Part shown: one piece after another, positions 11,114-21,436 of the stretch
Numbering within the stretch: the first letter of the stretch is position 1
How the letters are laid out: the number at the start of each line of letters is the position of its first letter
Origin: Diabrotica undecimpunctata
Taxonomy: Eukaryota; Arthropoda; Insecta; Coleoptera; Chrysomelidae
Direction of reading: 5' to 3'
Length of the DNA: 64,000 nt
Assembly: GCF_040954645.1 (NCBI RefSeq)
Contig: NC_092808.1
Location: 88,603,542 to 88,667,541, forward strand
Notes under the pieces: model-generated
Seen by the model: only the letters and a program-made list of their open reading frames with translations
What the model was told of the DNA's origin: nothing
Database searches by the model: none
Position numbers and translations under genes: made by a program

Positions 11114-11290
11114 TCAAATTAATATTTTAATACAAACCTCACTAAACATTTTATATACATCAGTACTGATGAGGTGTTCATATTTATTGGTTAATGTAGG
11201 CCCAAGATTAGCACATACTGAATTACTCATTGCCACCACAGAATAGCTAGTATCTGTTTGAATACCTTCATTTGCTAATTGTCTTACCAT
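11114..11290 (-). other. Unrecognised 58-codon open frame
   Basis: A minus-strand frame, not attributable to any LINE or transposase seen here, with balanced composition in an AT-rich intron. It includes VVAMSNSVCANLGPTLTN and KYEHLISTDVYKMF. A TTTTAG acceptor-like string lies just upstream, and a possible GT follows codon 51. It could be an exon or gene fragment antisense to DALRD3, or part of an unknown transposon. I do not recognise the family. Confidence 0.35.
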
Positions 11291-11422
11291 TGGTAACTAT
11301 ACTCTTAATGCCTATGCAACACTCTAAAATACTTAATATATAAAATACTATTAATATTATTAGAATAAGTTTAAACTTATTTCACACACAACAGAAACTG
11401 GTAATAAAGTTGTTGCAGCCTC

Positions 11423-11623
11423 TTTTGATGTGACAACGTCTTAAATTAGGTTGTGGCTCAGAGTCACTCATGAAAAAGTGTAACGCCCGCTCACGTCTGT
11501 TACGAAGAGTCACCGAACGAGAGAGAGGCCCGCCGGACCGGCGAATGCCTTGCGTCTCTCTCCCACTCAAACATGATCGGTCCGCTGCGCGCGCAGCACT
11601 AGGGAATTAGGCGCGTTGAATCG
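11423..11623 (-). repeat. GC-rich dispersed repeat, copy 2
   Basis: Inverted relative to copy 1 at 532-732 and nearly identical, with a few substitutions. A fragment AGACGTTGTCACGT occurs again at about 11906-11919, followed by CTTCGCCCG, which suggests a third partial copy in the opposite orientation. Confidence 0.7.
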
Positions 11624-12025
11624 GTGCGTGCTTGTGTCTCTGTCTTTCTCGAGCGTTCTTGGCGTTGGATTACACATTACAGCAGAAACACTTCCTTTCA
11701 TTTCATATTTCTCCTATCATCGTCCTATCCTCAACAAAATCACTCAAATAGAAATTAGTTAAGTTTAAGTTTACATGTACAATGTTTTAGTAAACAAAAT
11801 ATATTTCTATAGTTAAAATTTGTGGAATTCTTATTTTCATTCAATTCCTTGTTACTATTGTGCAATTTAATAATATTCATATCAATAAATATTCTACCGA
11901 GAAAAAGACGTTGTCACGTAAAATCTTCGCCCGTAAAACCGATTTACAGGCAACCGATTTTTTTTTTAATTGAAAAATAATCTAATAATTTTAATATTAG
12001 TCTTTGTTATTTTTTGGTATGTCTT

Positions 12026-12028
<3 letters not shown>

Positions 12029-12103
<75 letters not shown>
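12029..12103. repeat. (TA)n microsatellite
   Basis: About 37 uninterrupted TA units directly abutting the left end of the Tc1 element. TA is that family's target site. Confidence 0.95.
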
Positions 12104-12106
<3 letters not shown>

Positions 12107-13579
12107 TCATGGACAAAAATGTCGAATATTTTGGAATTTTCAAATTTTTGTGTTTTCAAAATAAATTCTGGTCAATCAAGTCGTTTTTTTGTAAACTGGA
12201 GTTTATTTTAACAATGTTTAATGAACAGTTTTAAGTTTTTATGCGGAGAAAATTGCGAAAAAAATAATTGTTTAATATTAGGCAAATAAGGTTATTTTAC
12301 TCTACACTTAAATGGTAATTTAAATTGCTTAAACAAGTGGTTTAAACTAAAAGAAGTGCATGATCAGTAACGAGCATTCCCCCTCTAGCTCTTATTACTG
12401 CTTGCATCTTTCTCAGCATGCTTGCAAGTAAATTTTGGACATATCCTTGGAAAATTGCATTTCATTCATCCTGTGCAGCAAGCCGAAGCTGCTCTATCGT
12501 ATTTGGAACGGGATTTCTTTGTCGTGTGCTGCGTTTTAGGTGATCCCACATGTGCTCTATTGGATTTAAATCCGGGCTAGACGGTGGCCAATCCAATTTT
12601 CGAATTTGGACTTCACCAAGATAATTACTCACAATGGCAGCGGCATGTGGTCAAGCATTATCGTGCATTAACGTGAATCTTTCATATCCAATGTAACCAA
12701 CATATAACAAAACATCATCTTGCAGGATGTTTTAAACGTAAGAATCACCAGTCATCCATCCAATCACTTCCACAAGTGCGGTATGTACCTCCCAACTAAT
12801 ACCTTCCCAAAGAATTATGCCATCAACTCCAAAACTAATGGTCTGGGCGAGACTGCAGCTGGCGAATCGTTCTCCAACTCTTCTGTAGACGTAGTTTTGA
12901 CCATCTGGCTTCCATAATAGGATTCTGGTCTCATCAGTGAAAACAACGTTTTTCCAGTTGTCGATATTCCACTAAATATGTGTTCTTGCAAATTTCAAAC
13001 GACGAGCTTTATGATTTTGGAGAAGACATGGAACTTTGGTGGGGCGTCTGGGCTTTAAGTTTGCTTCTTTTGATATTCGTCTAACTGTTTGTGAACTCGT
13101 GGGCGTCCTTGACCAGGCCTTCGTACAAAATTTCCTGTTTCGCGGTACCTTTTTAGAGTATTTGAAACTATAGATTCAGTTCTGCTGAGACGTCGTGCGA
13201 TACCTTTTTGTACATATCCTTCCTCGTACAAAATTACAATATGCGCTACTTGGACTTCATCGCAGTACCGAATTGGTGGGATACTTGTTTTAAACTTAGT
13301 TAAATCAAAACAATATTTAATTAAACTTATTAAATTAAACTAAAAATAACCGAATTAGTATGATTTTTCCTTAACGTGAAGAAGGATTTTTATGATAAAA
13401 TGTACGAATGACACTAACCACTGAATAAACGTCAAAATAAACATCAAAATATTTCAAACCAGTTGAGTACATCAGCCTACTATAAGAGTATTATCAGTAA
13501 TCTAAAATTATTTCGAAATAATAGTGTACAAAAAAAAATTGGAAAATTCCAAAATATTCGATATTTTTATCCATGAGTG
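12104..13579 (-). mobile_element. Tc1-like element with both inverted repeats
   Basis: 1476 bp bounded by about 40-bp inverted repeats starting CACTCATGGACAAAAAT (left) and, inverted, CACTCATGGATAAAAAT (right), each next to TA. The repeats agree through TCGAATATTTTGGAATTTTC with two mismatches. A degenerate DD34E transposase lies inside on the minus strand. Both flanks are (TA)n, so the element jumped into a TA tract. Confidence 0.9.
12380..13262 (-). pseudogene. Tc1-type DD34E transposase, broken
   Basis: Minus-strand frames give an N-terminal helix-turn-helix (ILYEEGYVQKGIARRLSRTE), then the catalytic triad: FTDET for the first Asp, HDNA for the second, and SPDLNPIEHMW for Glu. There are 34 residues between the last two acidic residues. 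A stop replaces the Arg after HDNA, and at least one frameshift separates the N-terminus from the catalytic core, so no active protein is made. Confidence 0.85.
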
Positions 13580-13584
13580 TATAA

Positions 13585-13588
<4 letters not shown>

Positions 13589-13654
<66 letters not shown>

Positions 13655-13665
13655 ATATAATATAA
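13589..13665. repeat. (TA)n microsatellite, right of Tc1
   Basis: About 30 TA units that decay into TATAA repeats. It begins a few bases beyond the right Tc1 terminus. Confidence 0.9.
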
Positions 13666-13760
13666 AAAAGTGCACTCGTAAGTGAATGGGATGTTTTCTG
13701 TCAATTTGGAGATAAAAAAGACAAGAGTTGTGCTACTTTATCTATTTATCTATTTAATGA

Positions 13761-13793
13761 AGACGTTTCGCCCACTGTTTAATGAGCATCAGT
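13761..13793 (-). other. CTGAT-hairpin-GAAAC motif
   Basis: The minus strand reads CTGAT, a GCTC...GGGC stem with a 10-nt loop, then GAAACGTC. It belongs to the group of motifs also seen at 15148, 29651, 38065 and 47333. Such blocks lie near ends of retroelements and superficially resemble hammerhead cores. Confidence 0.45.
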
Positions 13794-14009
13794 TCATCTA
13801 AAAGAGTGTTATTAGCGATACATCTAATATGAGAAACAATTAAGTAAATGATCTTACCTTTAAAAGATCTGTAGCGTTAAAATAGTATTAATGTGAAGAA
13901 ACATCAAAAATTAATCTAATAAATACATCAGCAAAAAAAACACAGAAACACAGAACGCGGGAAGATTCCCAATATACGTAATTTTGTATTAATTTTTTTA
14001 ATTTAACTT

Positions 14010-14252
14010 TTGACAATATTGATTGATTATAAAATCTATCAAAAAATGTACTTGTCAATTTTGAAATGTTATATTAACAATGGTACGGCTAGGGTTCTTG
14101 ACTGTTATGACCATATCATGCAAAATGAAGTATTTGAAAGCTTGAATGTCAGAACTGACAATCAGCTGGTGAGATTAAAGGAAAAAATTTGTAGATGCCA
14201 ACATAAAGGTTATGATATAATAAAAGAAACTGAAGAAGAAACCAATAATTAA
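14010..14252 (+). other. Unrecognised 80-codon open frame
   Basis: A charged frame (VLDCYDHIMQNEVFESLN, LVRLKEKICRC) in intron 1 of DALRD3. It is not needed for the DALRD3 reading frame and matches no transposon protein I know. Possibly a gene or transposon fragment. Confidence 0.25.
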
Positions 14253-14311
14253 AAGTAGAATACGGAAGAATCAATTTTGTAGTATTAGTGCATGGTAAAT
14301 TTGGCTTAAGT

Positions 14312-14313
<2 letters not shown>

Positions 14314-14385
<72 letters not shown>
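14314..14385. repeat. (TA)n microsatellite
   Basis: About 36 TA units in DALRD3 intron 1. Confidence 0.95.
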
Positions 14386-14387
<2 letters not shown>

Positions 14388-14773
14388 ATATAGGTATATT
14401 ATATTTGACTTTCATTTGCAGTCAGTTGTAATTATTATTTTTAACACAAATGAACACAAAATGGTTTATTTTTGTTGGCCCTATTCGGAACACCTGGCCC
14501 TAAGGCCAATTTGCAAAAAAGTAAAATTAAAAACAATTAATATTTATTACAATATATCAGTAAAAACGAAAGTAGTATAGGTTGTAAGTAAGTTAATTGA
14601 CATTTACAGCTATTTTGTTATTTTCTTTCAACTGTCACCTTTAAAAAAAATTCAAATGTTAACGTGGCCTTATTTGGGTGACCTACCTTACAATTTTTAG
14701 ATTATTATTTAAAATATTATTTTAGGCTTGTTTATACTTTTTTGTAAACATGTATACTTTAATCTTATTTTAG

Positions 14774-14958
14774 AAAAAGAGCATCTGATATGAGAATGAT
14801 GGCCCAACACAAATATGGTGTTCAGATAAAACCAAATAAAGCATGGGAAACATATTTTAATAATATTGGAAAAGGTTCAGTAACCATAGAAATGTTGACA
14901 AACAAACCACAGAAATCTATAAAAATAACTCCAAATGATTTACAATCTGCAAATAAAG
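14774..14958 (+). CDS. DALRD3-like protein, exon 2
   Basis: Starts after the acceptor TTTTAG (14768-14773), completes the split Glu codon from exon 1 and continues KRASDMRMMAQHKYGV. It ends one base into a Gly codon at AAAG|GTAATT. Phases match both neighbouring exons. Confidence 0.8.
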
Positions 14959-15366
14959 GTAATTTTATAATAAACAATTCTTAATTCTTTTATCTCGTAG
15001 TGTTTAATATGTCTAAATTTTATTATACTAAAGCTTAAAATAAATATGAAACGTTTGCTGGTGTGAGCACATATTCATAAATGTTAGGGACTATGGTCTT
15101 ATACTCACAATCCATGTTAAGTAATAGATATTTATTGAAAGAAAGATTGGGCGACCGGTTTCGCTGTTGTACAGCATCGTTAGGCCCTCAAGAAACTAAA
15201 GGCTGAAATAGATGATATATGTAAGCCAATATGTATACAACCAAAAAAATTCATAAAAGGAGTACTAAGAATATATAGGACTTAGTCAACAGTCAGTTAC
15301 ATAAAAATATAAAATATAAAAGGTGGTCAGCAATATACAATTGACACAAGAATGTTAAGAAATGAA
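14959..15366. other. Intron 2 before the Gypsy element
   Basis: Contains the minus-strand hairpin motif at 15148-15187 and otherwise AT-rich DNA. It ends where the 5' LTR starts. Confidence 0.4.
15148..15187 (-). other. CTAACGAT-hairpin-GAAACCGGTC motif
   Basis: The minus strand reads GGGC, CTAACGA, T, a GCTGT/ACAGC hairpin, GAAA, CCGGTC, then GCCC, so the outer GGGC and GCCC can pair. This is a hammerhead-like layout with one core substitution and an extra T. Downstream on the minus strand follow AATAAA and ATTGTGAGTAT, which it shares with the 38065 locus. Confidence 0.5.
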
Positions 15367-15563
15367 AGTTAAGAAACCAGAACTGCTAATTCAACTATAA
15401 TAAAAGGACAGCGTCAGCATGCCACACCTCGGCGTCACCGAGCTTATAAATTTACTTTTGCATTGTATAGCGTCACTCTTATTTTGCATTTTACTGTAGT
15501 AAGTAGTCCCTTGTAAATAAAGTTCTTTTTAAAAATATCGTTCTTGGACTTAGAAACATCATT
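15367..15563 (+). repeat. 5' LTR of Gypsy element A
   Basis: Runs from AGTTAAGAAACC to ACATCATT. The AGT...ATT ends are typical of the 17.6/297 group. It contains AATAAAGTTC near its 3' side, a plausible polyadenylation signal. By eye it matches 22760-22956 throughout. Confidence 0.92.
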
Positions 15564-15579
15564 GGCGCAGTCAGTACAG
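15563..15579 (+). promoter_or_regulatory. Primer-binding site
   Basis: TGGCGCAGTCAGTACAG overlaps or directly follows the 5' LTR end. TGGCGCAGT is the start of the tRNA primer site used by many insect Gypsy elements of this group. Confidence 0.8.
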
Positions 15580-15709
15580 ATTTTCGGGAATTACGTCGCT
15601 AACCGTTACAAAAATCGAACAGTTTCGCGTAGTTTTTCTGTTTAACGATTTACCGGAAAACCGAATCTTTTGTGAAAGTGTCCAAGATCAGCTTTAGACA
15701 AGGTATCAC

Positions 15710-15817
15710 CAAGACCTGGGGAAAGAACAAAATCGTCGAACCCTAGAGGCAGCAGATTTAAGCAGTAGTTTCAACAAGACCTGGGAGAAGAACAAAATCG
15801 TCGAATCCTATAGGCAG
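15710..15817 (+). repeat. 43-bp direct repeat in the Gypsy leader
   Basis: Blocks 15710-15752 and 15775-15817 are the same except for four or so changes (CAAGACCTGGG ... AAATCGTCGAA ... GGCAG). They lie in the untranslated leader before gag. Function unknown; packaging or translation roles are guesses. Confidence 0.8.
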
Positions 15818-16114
15818 AAATGCTGAAAATCTACATTTTTATGTAAGTGTTTCCTATTTTTTCCATTTTATTTTCCATTTTATTATTTCCATATTTGAAA
15901 ATACTTATAGTCAGAGAGCTAACGAAAGTAAACAATTTTTAAAGATTTTATGTTATGAGATATTTTTCACAAGAGAAAGATTATTATTACTATATTATAT
16001 TATCATATTTTTGAAAATATTTTATTATATTGAAGTTGAAAGTTTTATATTGAAACATATTTTATATTTTATTACAATTTGATATATTATCTGAATAAAA
16101 AGAATAAATATTTA

Positions 16115-17467
16115 ATGAGTGAAACTGATAGTAAATTAGATTTAAGTAGCCTTGTAGCAGAATTAAATTTAATTTTAGAACCAAATAGCGATAATAATAA
16201 CGAAATGGCTCAAACAAACTACCAATTGTTAAAACTTTACTTAGATTCTATCCCAGCATATGATGGTAATCCACATACCTTAACCATATTTATAGAAAAT
16301 TGTGACAATTTAATAACTAATTTTGCTAGCCAAACAGACGGCACCTTAAACACATTTTTACTTCGAGCTATATTAGGTAAATTAAATGGAAGAGCTCAAA
16401 TGTTAGGGGGTTCTAGGACAGAATTAAATACATGGCAACTCGTAAAAGATGCCCTTAATCTTAGTTTTGGAGACCAGAGAGATCTCGATTGCCTTATCCA
16501 AGACCTGATAACGTTGAGGCCTTTCAAAAATGAAACCCCTTATAATTTTGGCATGCGATGTCAAGAAACACGTAGTTTAGTAACACAAAAATTAAATACG
16601 CTTAATATTAATGCACAAGAGAAATTAATTAGAATAAATAGTTACGATGACTTATGTTTAAAAACTTACATTAGAGGCTTACCCTTATCGTTACAAACAA
16701 ATATACGATTGAGAAACCCAGACAGTTTAGAGAAAGCTATGAGCTTCGTTATCGAAGAAGAGAATTTTTTATATTCATTACAACGTGGAAATAATTTAAA
16801 CTCACAAAATTCTTTTAGACCATCATCGAGACATAATCCTACGAGAAACAGTAATCCTAATCGAACTTTTATTCCTAGAAATAATTTTCAACAAAATCGC
16901 CCTAATATGAGATTTCCACCTTACCAATATCAAACCATCAGACCGCAATACCAAAATAATAATTTTTATCCCAACAATACTTTTCAACCACACCAAAATC
17001 ATTTCCGAAATTTCAATAATTATAATTCAAATTTCAACCCAAGAAATTTCGACAATAATAATTCTAATTTCCGACCATGGAACTTCCATACTAATAACCC
17101 TAATTTTCAACAAAGAAATGTTAATAATCAACCCAAAAATCAAAATCAATACCAGCCAGAACCGATGGATACAAATTCACGAAATACTTCTTTAAGATCT
17201 AGACCACATTTTACCTCCACCCAATTATTTAATCAACAAATTAATAACGATCAAATACAATTCAAAAACCCCTTTGAAAATAATATTCCCACTGATTACG
17301 TACACGAAACTCAAAGTTCATTACCGCCTTACGATAACAATTATGAAACTCAATTCAGTCCTTATCGCAATCCAAATGAGACAAACGAAAGATCATATCA
17401 CAATCCCACTCAAACTGTTGAAAACACAAATTTTTGCATGCGCCAAGAAAATTACAATCCGACATAA
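16115..17467 (+). CDS. Gypsy A gag-like protein
   Basis: An open frame of about 450 codons from MSETDSK; an upstream in-frame ATG at 16079 would add 12 residues of poor composition. It has the retrotransposon gag capsid region (LRAILGKLNGRAQ, FGDQRDL, YIRGLPLSLQ), then a long Asn/Gln/Phe-rich tail. No CCHC knuckle is seen, as is common in errantivirus-like elements. It overlaps the pol frame by 34 bases and pol is one frame back, fitting expression by a -1 shift. Confidence 0.88.
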   Translation: MSETDSKLDLSSLVAELNLILEPNSDNNNEMAQTNYQLLKLYLDSIPAYDGNPHTLTIFIENCDNLITNFASQTDGTLNTFLLRAILGKLNGRAQMLGGSRTELNTWQLVKDALNLSFGDQRDLDCLIQDLITLRPFKNETPYNFGMRCQETRSLVTQKLNTLNINAQEKLIRINSYDDLCLKTYIRGLPLSLQTNIRLRNPDSLEKAMSFVIEEENFLYSLQRGNNLNSQNSFRPSSRHNPTRNSNPNRTFIPRNNFQQNRPNMRFPPYQYQTIRPQYQNNNFYPNNTFQPHQNHFRNFNNYNSNFNPRNFDNNNSNFRPWNFHTNNPNFQQRNVNNQPKNQNQYQPEPMDTNSRNTSLRSRPHFTSTQLFNQQINNDQIQFKNPFENNIPTDYVHETQSSLPPYDNNYETQFSPYRNPNETNERSYHNPTQTVENTNFCMRQENYNPT

Positions 17468-19155
17468 TATATTTAAATACAACTATAGCAGATTTACCAC
17501 ATATTATTATTCCTGAACTCAATGCCAGATTTTTATTAGATACAGGGTCTTCCAAAAGTTTGATATCTCCACAGTTAGCTCATAAATTTTATAAAAATTT
17601 TATTTCTTACGAAAATTTTAATATACAACTGGCTCACGGAATTTCTATGCACAATGAAATAATTAATATTCCAGCTTTTAACATTTTTAAAGTAAATCAA
17701 TATAATAAGTTTTATGTTTTTAAATTTAGCGAAAATTTTGATGGATTAATTGGTATAGATTTATTACAAAAATTAAAAGCTTCAATTAATGTCAACATGC
17801 GACAAATGAAAACGCCTTATGTAACGATACCCATAATTTTTGAACTCAGTAAAAAGAATATATTATATCCCAAATCAACTTTTAATCATACAATAATAAT
17901 TCCCCCTAGAACTAAGCAAATAGTCAAAATACCGGTAAAATTAAATGTAGGATTAGGTATATTAGAATATAAGAATTTCGGTAAAGGAACCGAAATACCT
18001 AAAGCAGTAGTTAACGTGAAAAATAATTTTGCTATAACTACTATTACGAATATAAGTGAATATAAGATAACGTTAAGTATTACTGAACCCTTTGATATAG
18101 AACCATTAGATATAGTAAATATTAATTTTATAAGAAAGATGGAAACTGATGAAGAAACGTCTATTAATGATGATAACATGTTAAAGAGGAATTTAAAAAA
18201 TATAAGGATAAATCATTGTAACAAAGAAGAAAGAGAATTACTAAAAAAGCTTTGTTTCCAATATAGAGACATATTTTATTGCGAAGGAATACCCTTAAGT
18301 TTTACTAATAGTATTAAACATAAAATTAAACTCACTGATAATTCTGCAATATATACAAAATCATATCGTTTCCCGGAAGTTCACCGAGAAGAAGTTAAAT
18401 CCCAAATAAATAAGATGTTAGCAGAAGGTATAATAGAAGATAGCAATTCCCCGTTTTCGAGTCCCATTTGGTTGGTCCCGAAAAAACAAGATGCTACTTC
18501 TTCTTCTTCAGTGCCTTATCCGGTCCGGATGTTGGCGATCATCAAGGCTATCATGGTTTTGTTGACTGCTCTGCGAAACAGCTCCGCTGAGGTCATCCCA
18601 AACCATTGTCGGAGATTTTTCAACCACGAGATACGACGGGATACGAGATACGAAGATGCTACAGGAAAAAGAAAATGGCGTCTAGTAACAGATTATAGAA
18701 AGTTAAACGAGAGAACCGTAGATGATAAATACCCGTTACCAAACATAACAGAAATTTTAGATAAATTAGGGAAAGCAAATTACTTTTCGACACTAGATCT
18801 TGCAAGTGGCTTCCACCAAATAGAAGTAGACCCACAAGATGTTGAAAAAACAGCTTTTAGTACACCACAAGGTCACTTTCAATTTAAAAGAATGCCTTTT
18901 GGTTTGAAAAATGCACCCTCGACTTTTCAGACATTTATTGATAATGTTTTAAGAGGATTAACAGACGAAACATGTATAGTATATTTAGATGATATTTTAA
19001 TTTATAGTACATCTTTACAAGAGCACCTTGAAAAGTTAAAAATAGTTTTCGAAAGACTCAGAAAGAGTAACTTAAAAGTACAATTAGACAAGTCAGAATT
19101 TTTTCCAAAAAACAGTTATGTATTTAGGACATGTAATTACCCCTCAAGGCGTTAA
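17434..19155 (+). pseudogene. Gypsy A pol, first part (protease and RT), broken
   Basis: The frame begins in the gag overlap and carries the aspartic protease (LLDTGSSKSLIS, about 17535) and then RT (WLVPKK, DYRKLNERT, LDLASGFHQI, MPFGLKNAPSTFQ, and the catalytic YLDDILIYS near 18975). A 55-codon in-frame insertion splits the RT between WLVPKKQDA and TGKRKWRLV; it is a LINE fragment. The frame is lost near 19115, where a short A-run precedes a one-base shift into the next frame. Confidence 0.85.
18498..18652 (-). mobile_element. LINE 3' end inserted in Gypsy RT
   Basis: 155 bp flanked by AAGATGCTAC at 18488-18497 and 18653-18662. On the minus strand it ends in a (GAA)n tail, as do the RTE-like insertion at 5871 and the fragment at 24511. 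Insert plus duplication is 165 bp, exactly 55 codons, with no stop in the host frame. It must disrupt the RT fold, as it lies between conserved finger motifs. Confidence 0.88.
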
Positions 19156-21436
19156 ACCAAACCCTGATAAAATCTCCGCCATAAAAAGATTTCCCATTCC
19201 AAAAACACAAACTGAAATAAAAAGCTTTTTAGGATTACTAGGTTACTATAGACGATTTATAAAAGATTTTGCAAAAATTACTAAACCGATGACCAAATGT
19301 TTGAAAAAAGGTTCTAAAGTAAACCATGATAAAGATTTTATTGATTGTTTTGAAACTTGTAAACAAATCTTAACAAATGACCCCATTCTACAATATCCGA
19401 ATTTTTCCCAACCATTTATTTTAACGACAGATGCTAGCAATTTTGCAATTGGAGCTGTATTATCACAAGGAAATGTTCCAAATGATCGACCCATTGCATA
19501 CGCCTCGAGAACTCTAAATAAATCAGAGACAAATTATTCAACTATAGAAAAGGAGCTACTAGCAATTGTATGGGCCTGTAAACATTTTAGACCATACCTT
19601 TACGGAAGAAAATTTTATATTTACACGGATCACAAACCATTATCTTGGCTTTTCAGTCTAAAGGAGCCAAACTCAAAATTAATACGATGGCGTCTAAAAC
19701 TAGAAGAATACGATTACAAAATTATGTATAAAAAAGGAAAACACAATACAAACGCAGACTGTTTATCTCGCATTACAATTAACGCATTAGAAGATGAATC
19801 AATAGTAAATAATCCTGGAGACGTAGACGAAGATATTTTAAAATATCTCCAAAATTTTGCAGAGAATCCATTAGATCCACAACCTTCAACAAGTAACAAT
19901 AACGACTCAAGAAAAATTAACATTATTTCTGATATAAGAATACCTCCAGACAAAATAGATACACCAGATGAAACCTCAGATGAATCTACACAACATTCAA
20001 CCGCAAATGAAACAACAAATCAAGGAATACCCATTTTAGACGAAATAATAAATAACAAAGTTCACCAAATTTTAGTGTACCCAAACGTTTACCCAAAAAC
20101 CGATATAACTCATGAAACTTATCAAAACCATAAAATAATTAAAGTCAAAATTCCTGAAACTGATAATGAAAAATATATTTTTGAATTTCTTATGGCATAC
20201 ACAGATCTTAACAATACATTTTATTTATATTTCAGTAAAGACAACCTATATAATGATTTTAATAAGTATTACCTAAAACATTTTTCTGAAAATGGTCCGA
20301 AACTAATTAAATGCACCAGATTAATTAATACAGTAGCAAACGAAGAAGAACAAATCATTTTATTAAAAAATTACCACGAAGGAAAAACTAACCATAGAGG
20401 AATTAATGAAACTTTCGAAAAATTACGTCAAAATTATTATTGGAAAAATATGAAGACATCTATTACTAATTACATTAACGAATGTTCTATTTGCCAGAAA
20501 AATAAATACGGTAGACACACCCCCTATGTCCCGCTAATGCTTACGGAAACCGCCAGCAAACCTTTTCAAGTTGTTCATATAGATATTTTTACATATGACG
20601 GTAACAAATATTTGACTATGTCGGACGCATTTACTAAATTTGCCCAAGCTTATTCTATTCCAGGTAAAAACGCGATTCATATTGCGAAATCCTTAATAAA
20701 ATACTTCACTTCTTTCGGCATTCCCCAATTAATAATAGCAGACAAAGGTAGAGAATTTAATAACGAAGTAATAAAAGATTTATTAGCAATACACAAAATC
20801 AAAGTTCATTTTACTACTCCTGGCCACCATGAATCAAATTCAATAGCTGAACGAATACACTCTACTTTAATCGAACATTTAAGAATTCTAAAACAGACAT
20901 ATCCTAACGAAGATGACTTAATGGACTATGCTCTTATAGCTTACAATAATTCTATTCATAGTTCCACAAAATTTACCCCATTTGAATTGACTTTCGGACA
21001 TACAGACTCTAGAAACCCCAACGAACTATTTCTTTCTCAAAATTTCTATTCCGAATATATAAATAATCATAAAGACAAATTAAAACACGTTTACCAAAAA
21101 GTACATGAAACTCTAACAGAAAATAAAACTAAAGTAATTAATAAAAGAAACGATCAAGGAGAAACAAATTCAGAATTCAAAATTGGACAAGTAGTTTATA
21201 AAGTTAATACCCAAAAACGTAACAAAAAACATCAACCATACTTAGGTCCCTACAAAATAACTAAAATTCTTGACAGAAACCGAGTAGAACTTGTACGACA
21301 AAGACTTAAATATAAAAAAGACATTAACCAGACAGAAATTATACATATCAAAGAACTAAAGAAACCTCCCGTTGCAGGTTCATCCTCTGGACAACAAACG
21401 ATGCAAAACGTTACGACGACGCTATATCAACTCTAA
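19118..21436 (+). pseudogene. Gypsy A pol, second part (RT end, RNase H, integrase)
   Basis: Continues pol one frame over: YLGHVITPQG and FLGLLGYYRRFI of the RT connection, an RNase H with TTDASNFAIGA, and TDHKPLSWL. A variable spacer follows, then an HHCC integrase finger (EGKTNHRGI, CSICQKNKY) and the DDE core (VHIDIF, ADKGREF, ESNSIAERIHS). The integrase half appears intact. No chromodomain is seen. Repair of one base would be needed to link it to the first part. Confidence 0.87.

Noticed and set aside
11970..12234. Overlapping frames rich in Tyr-Ile
   Set aside because: They are translations of a (TA)n microsatellite; the same applies to frames over other TA tracts near 14314, 22957, 38362 and 47477.
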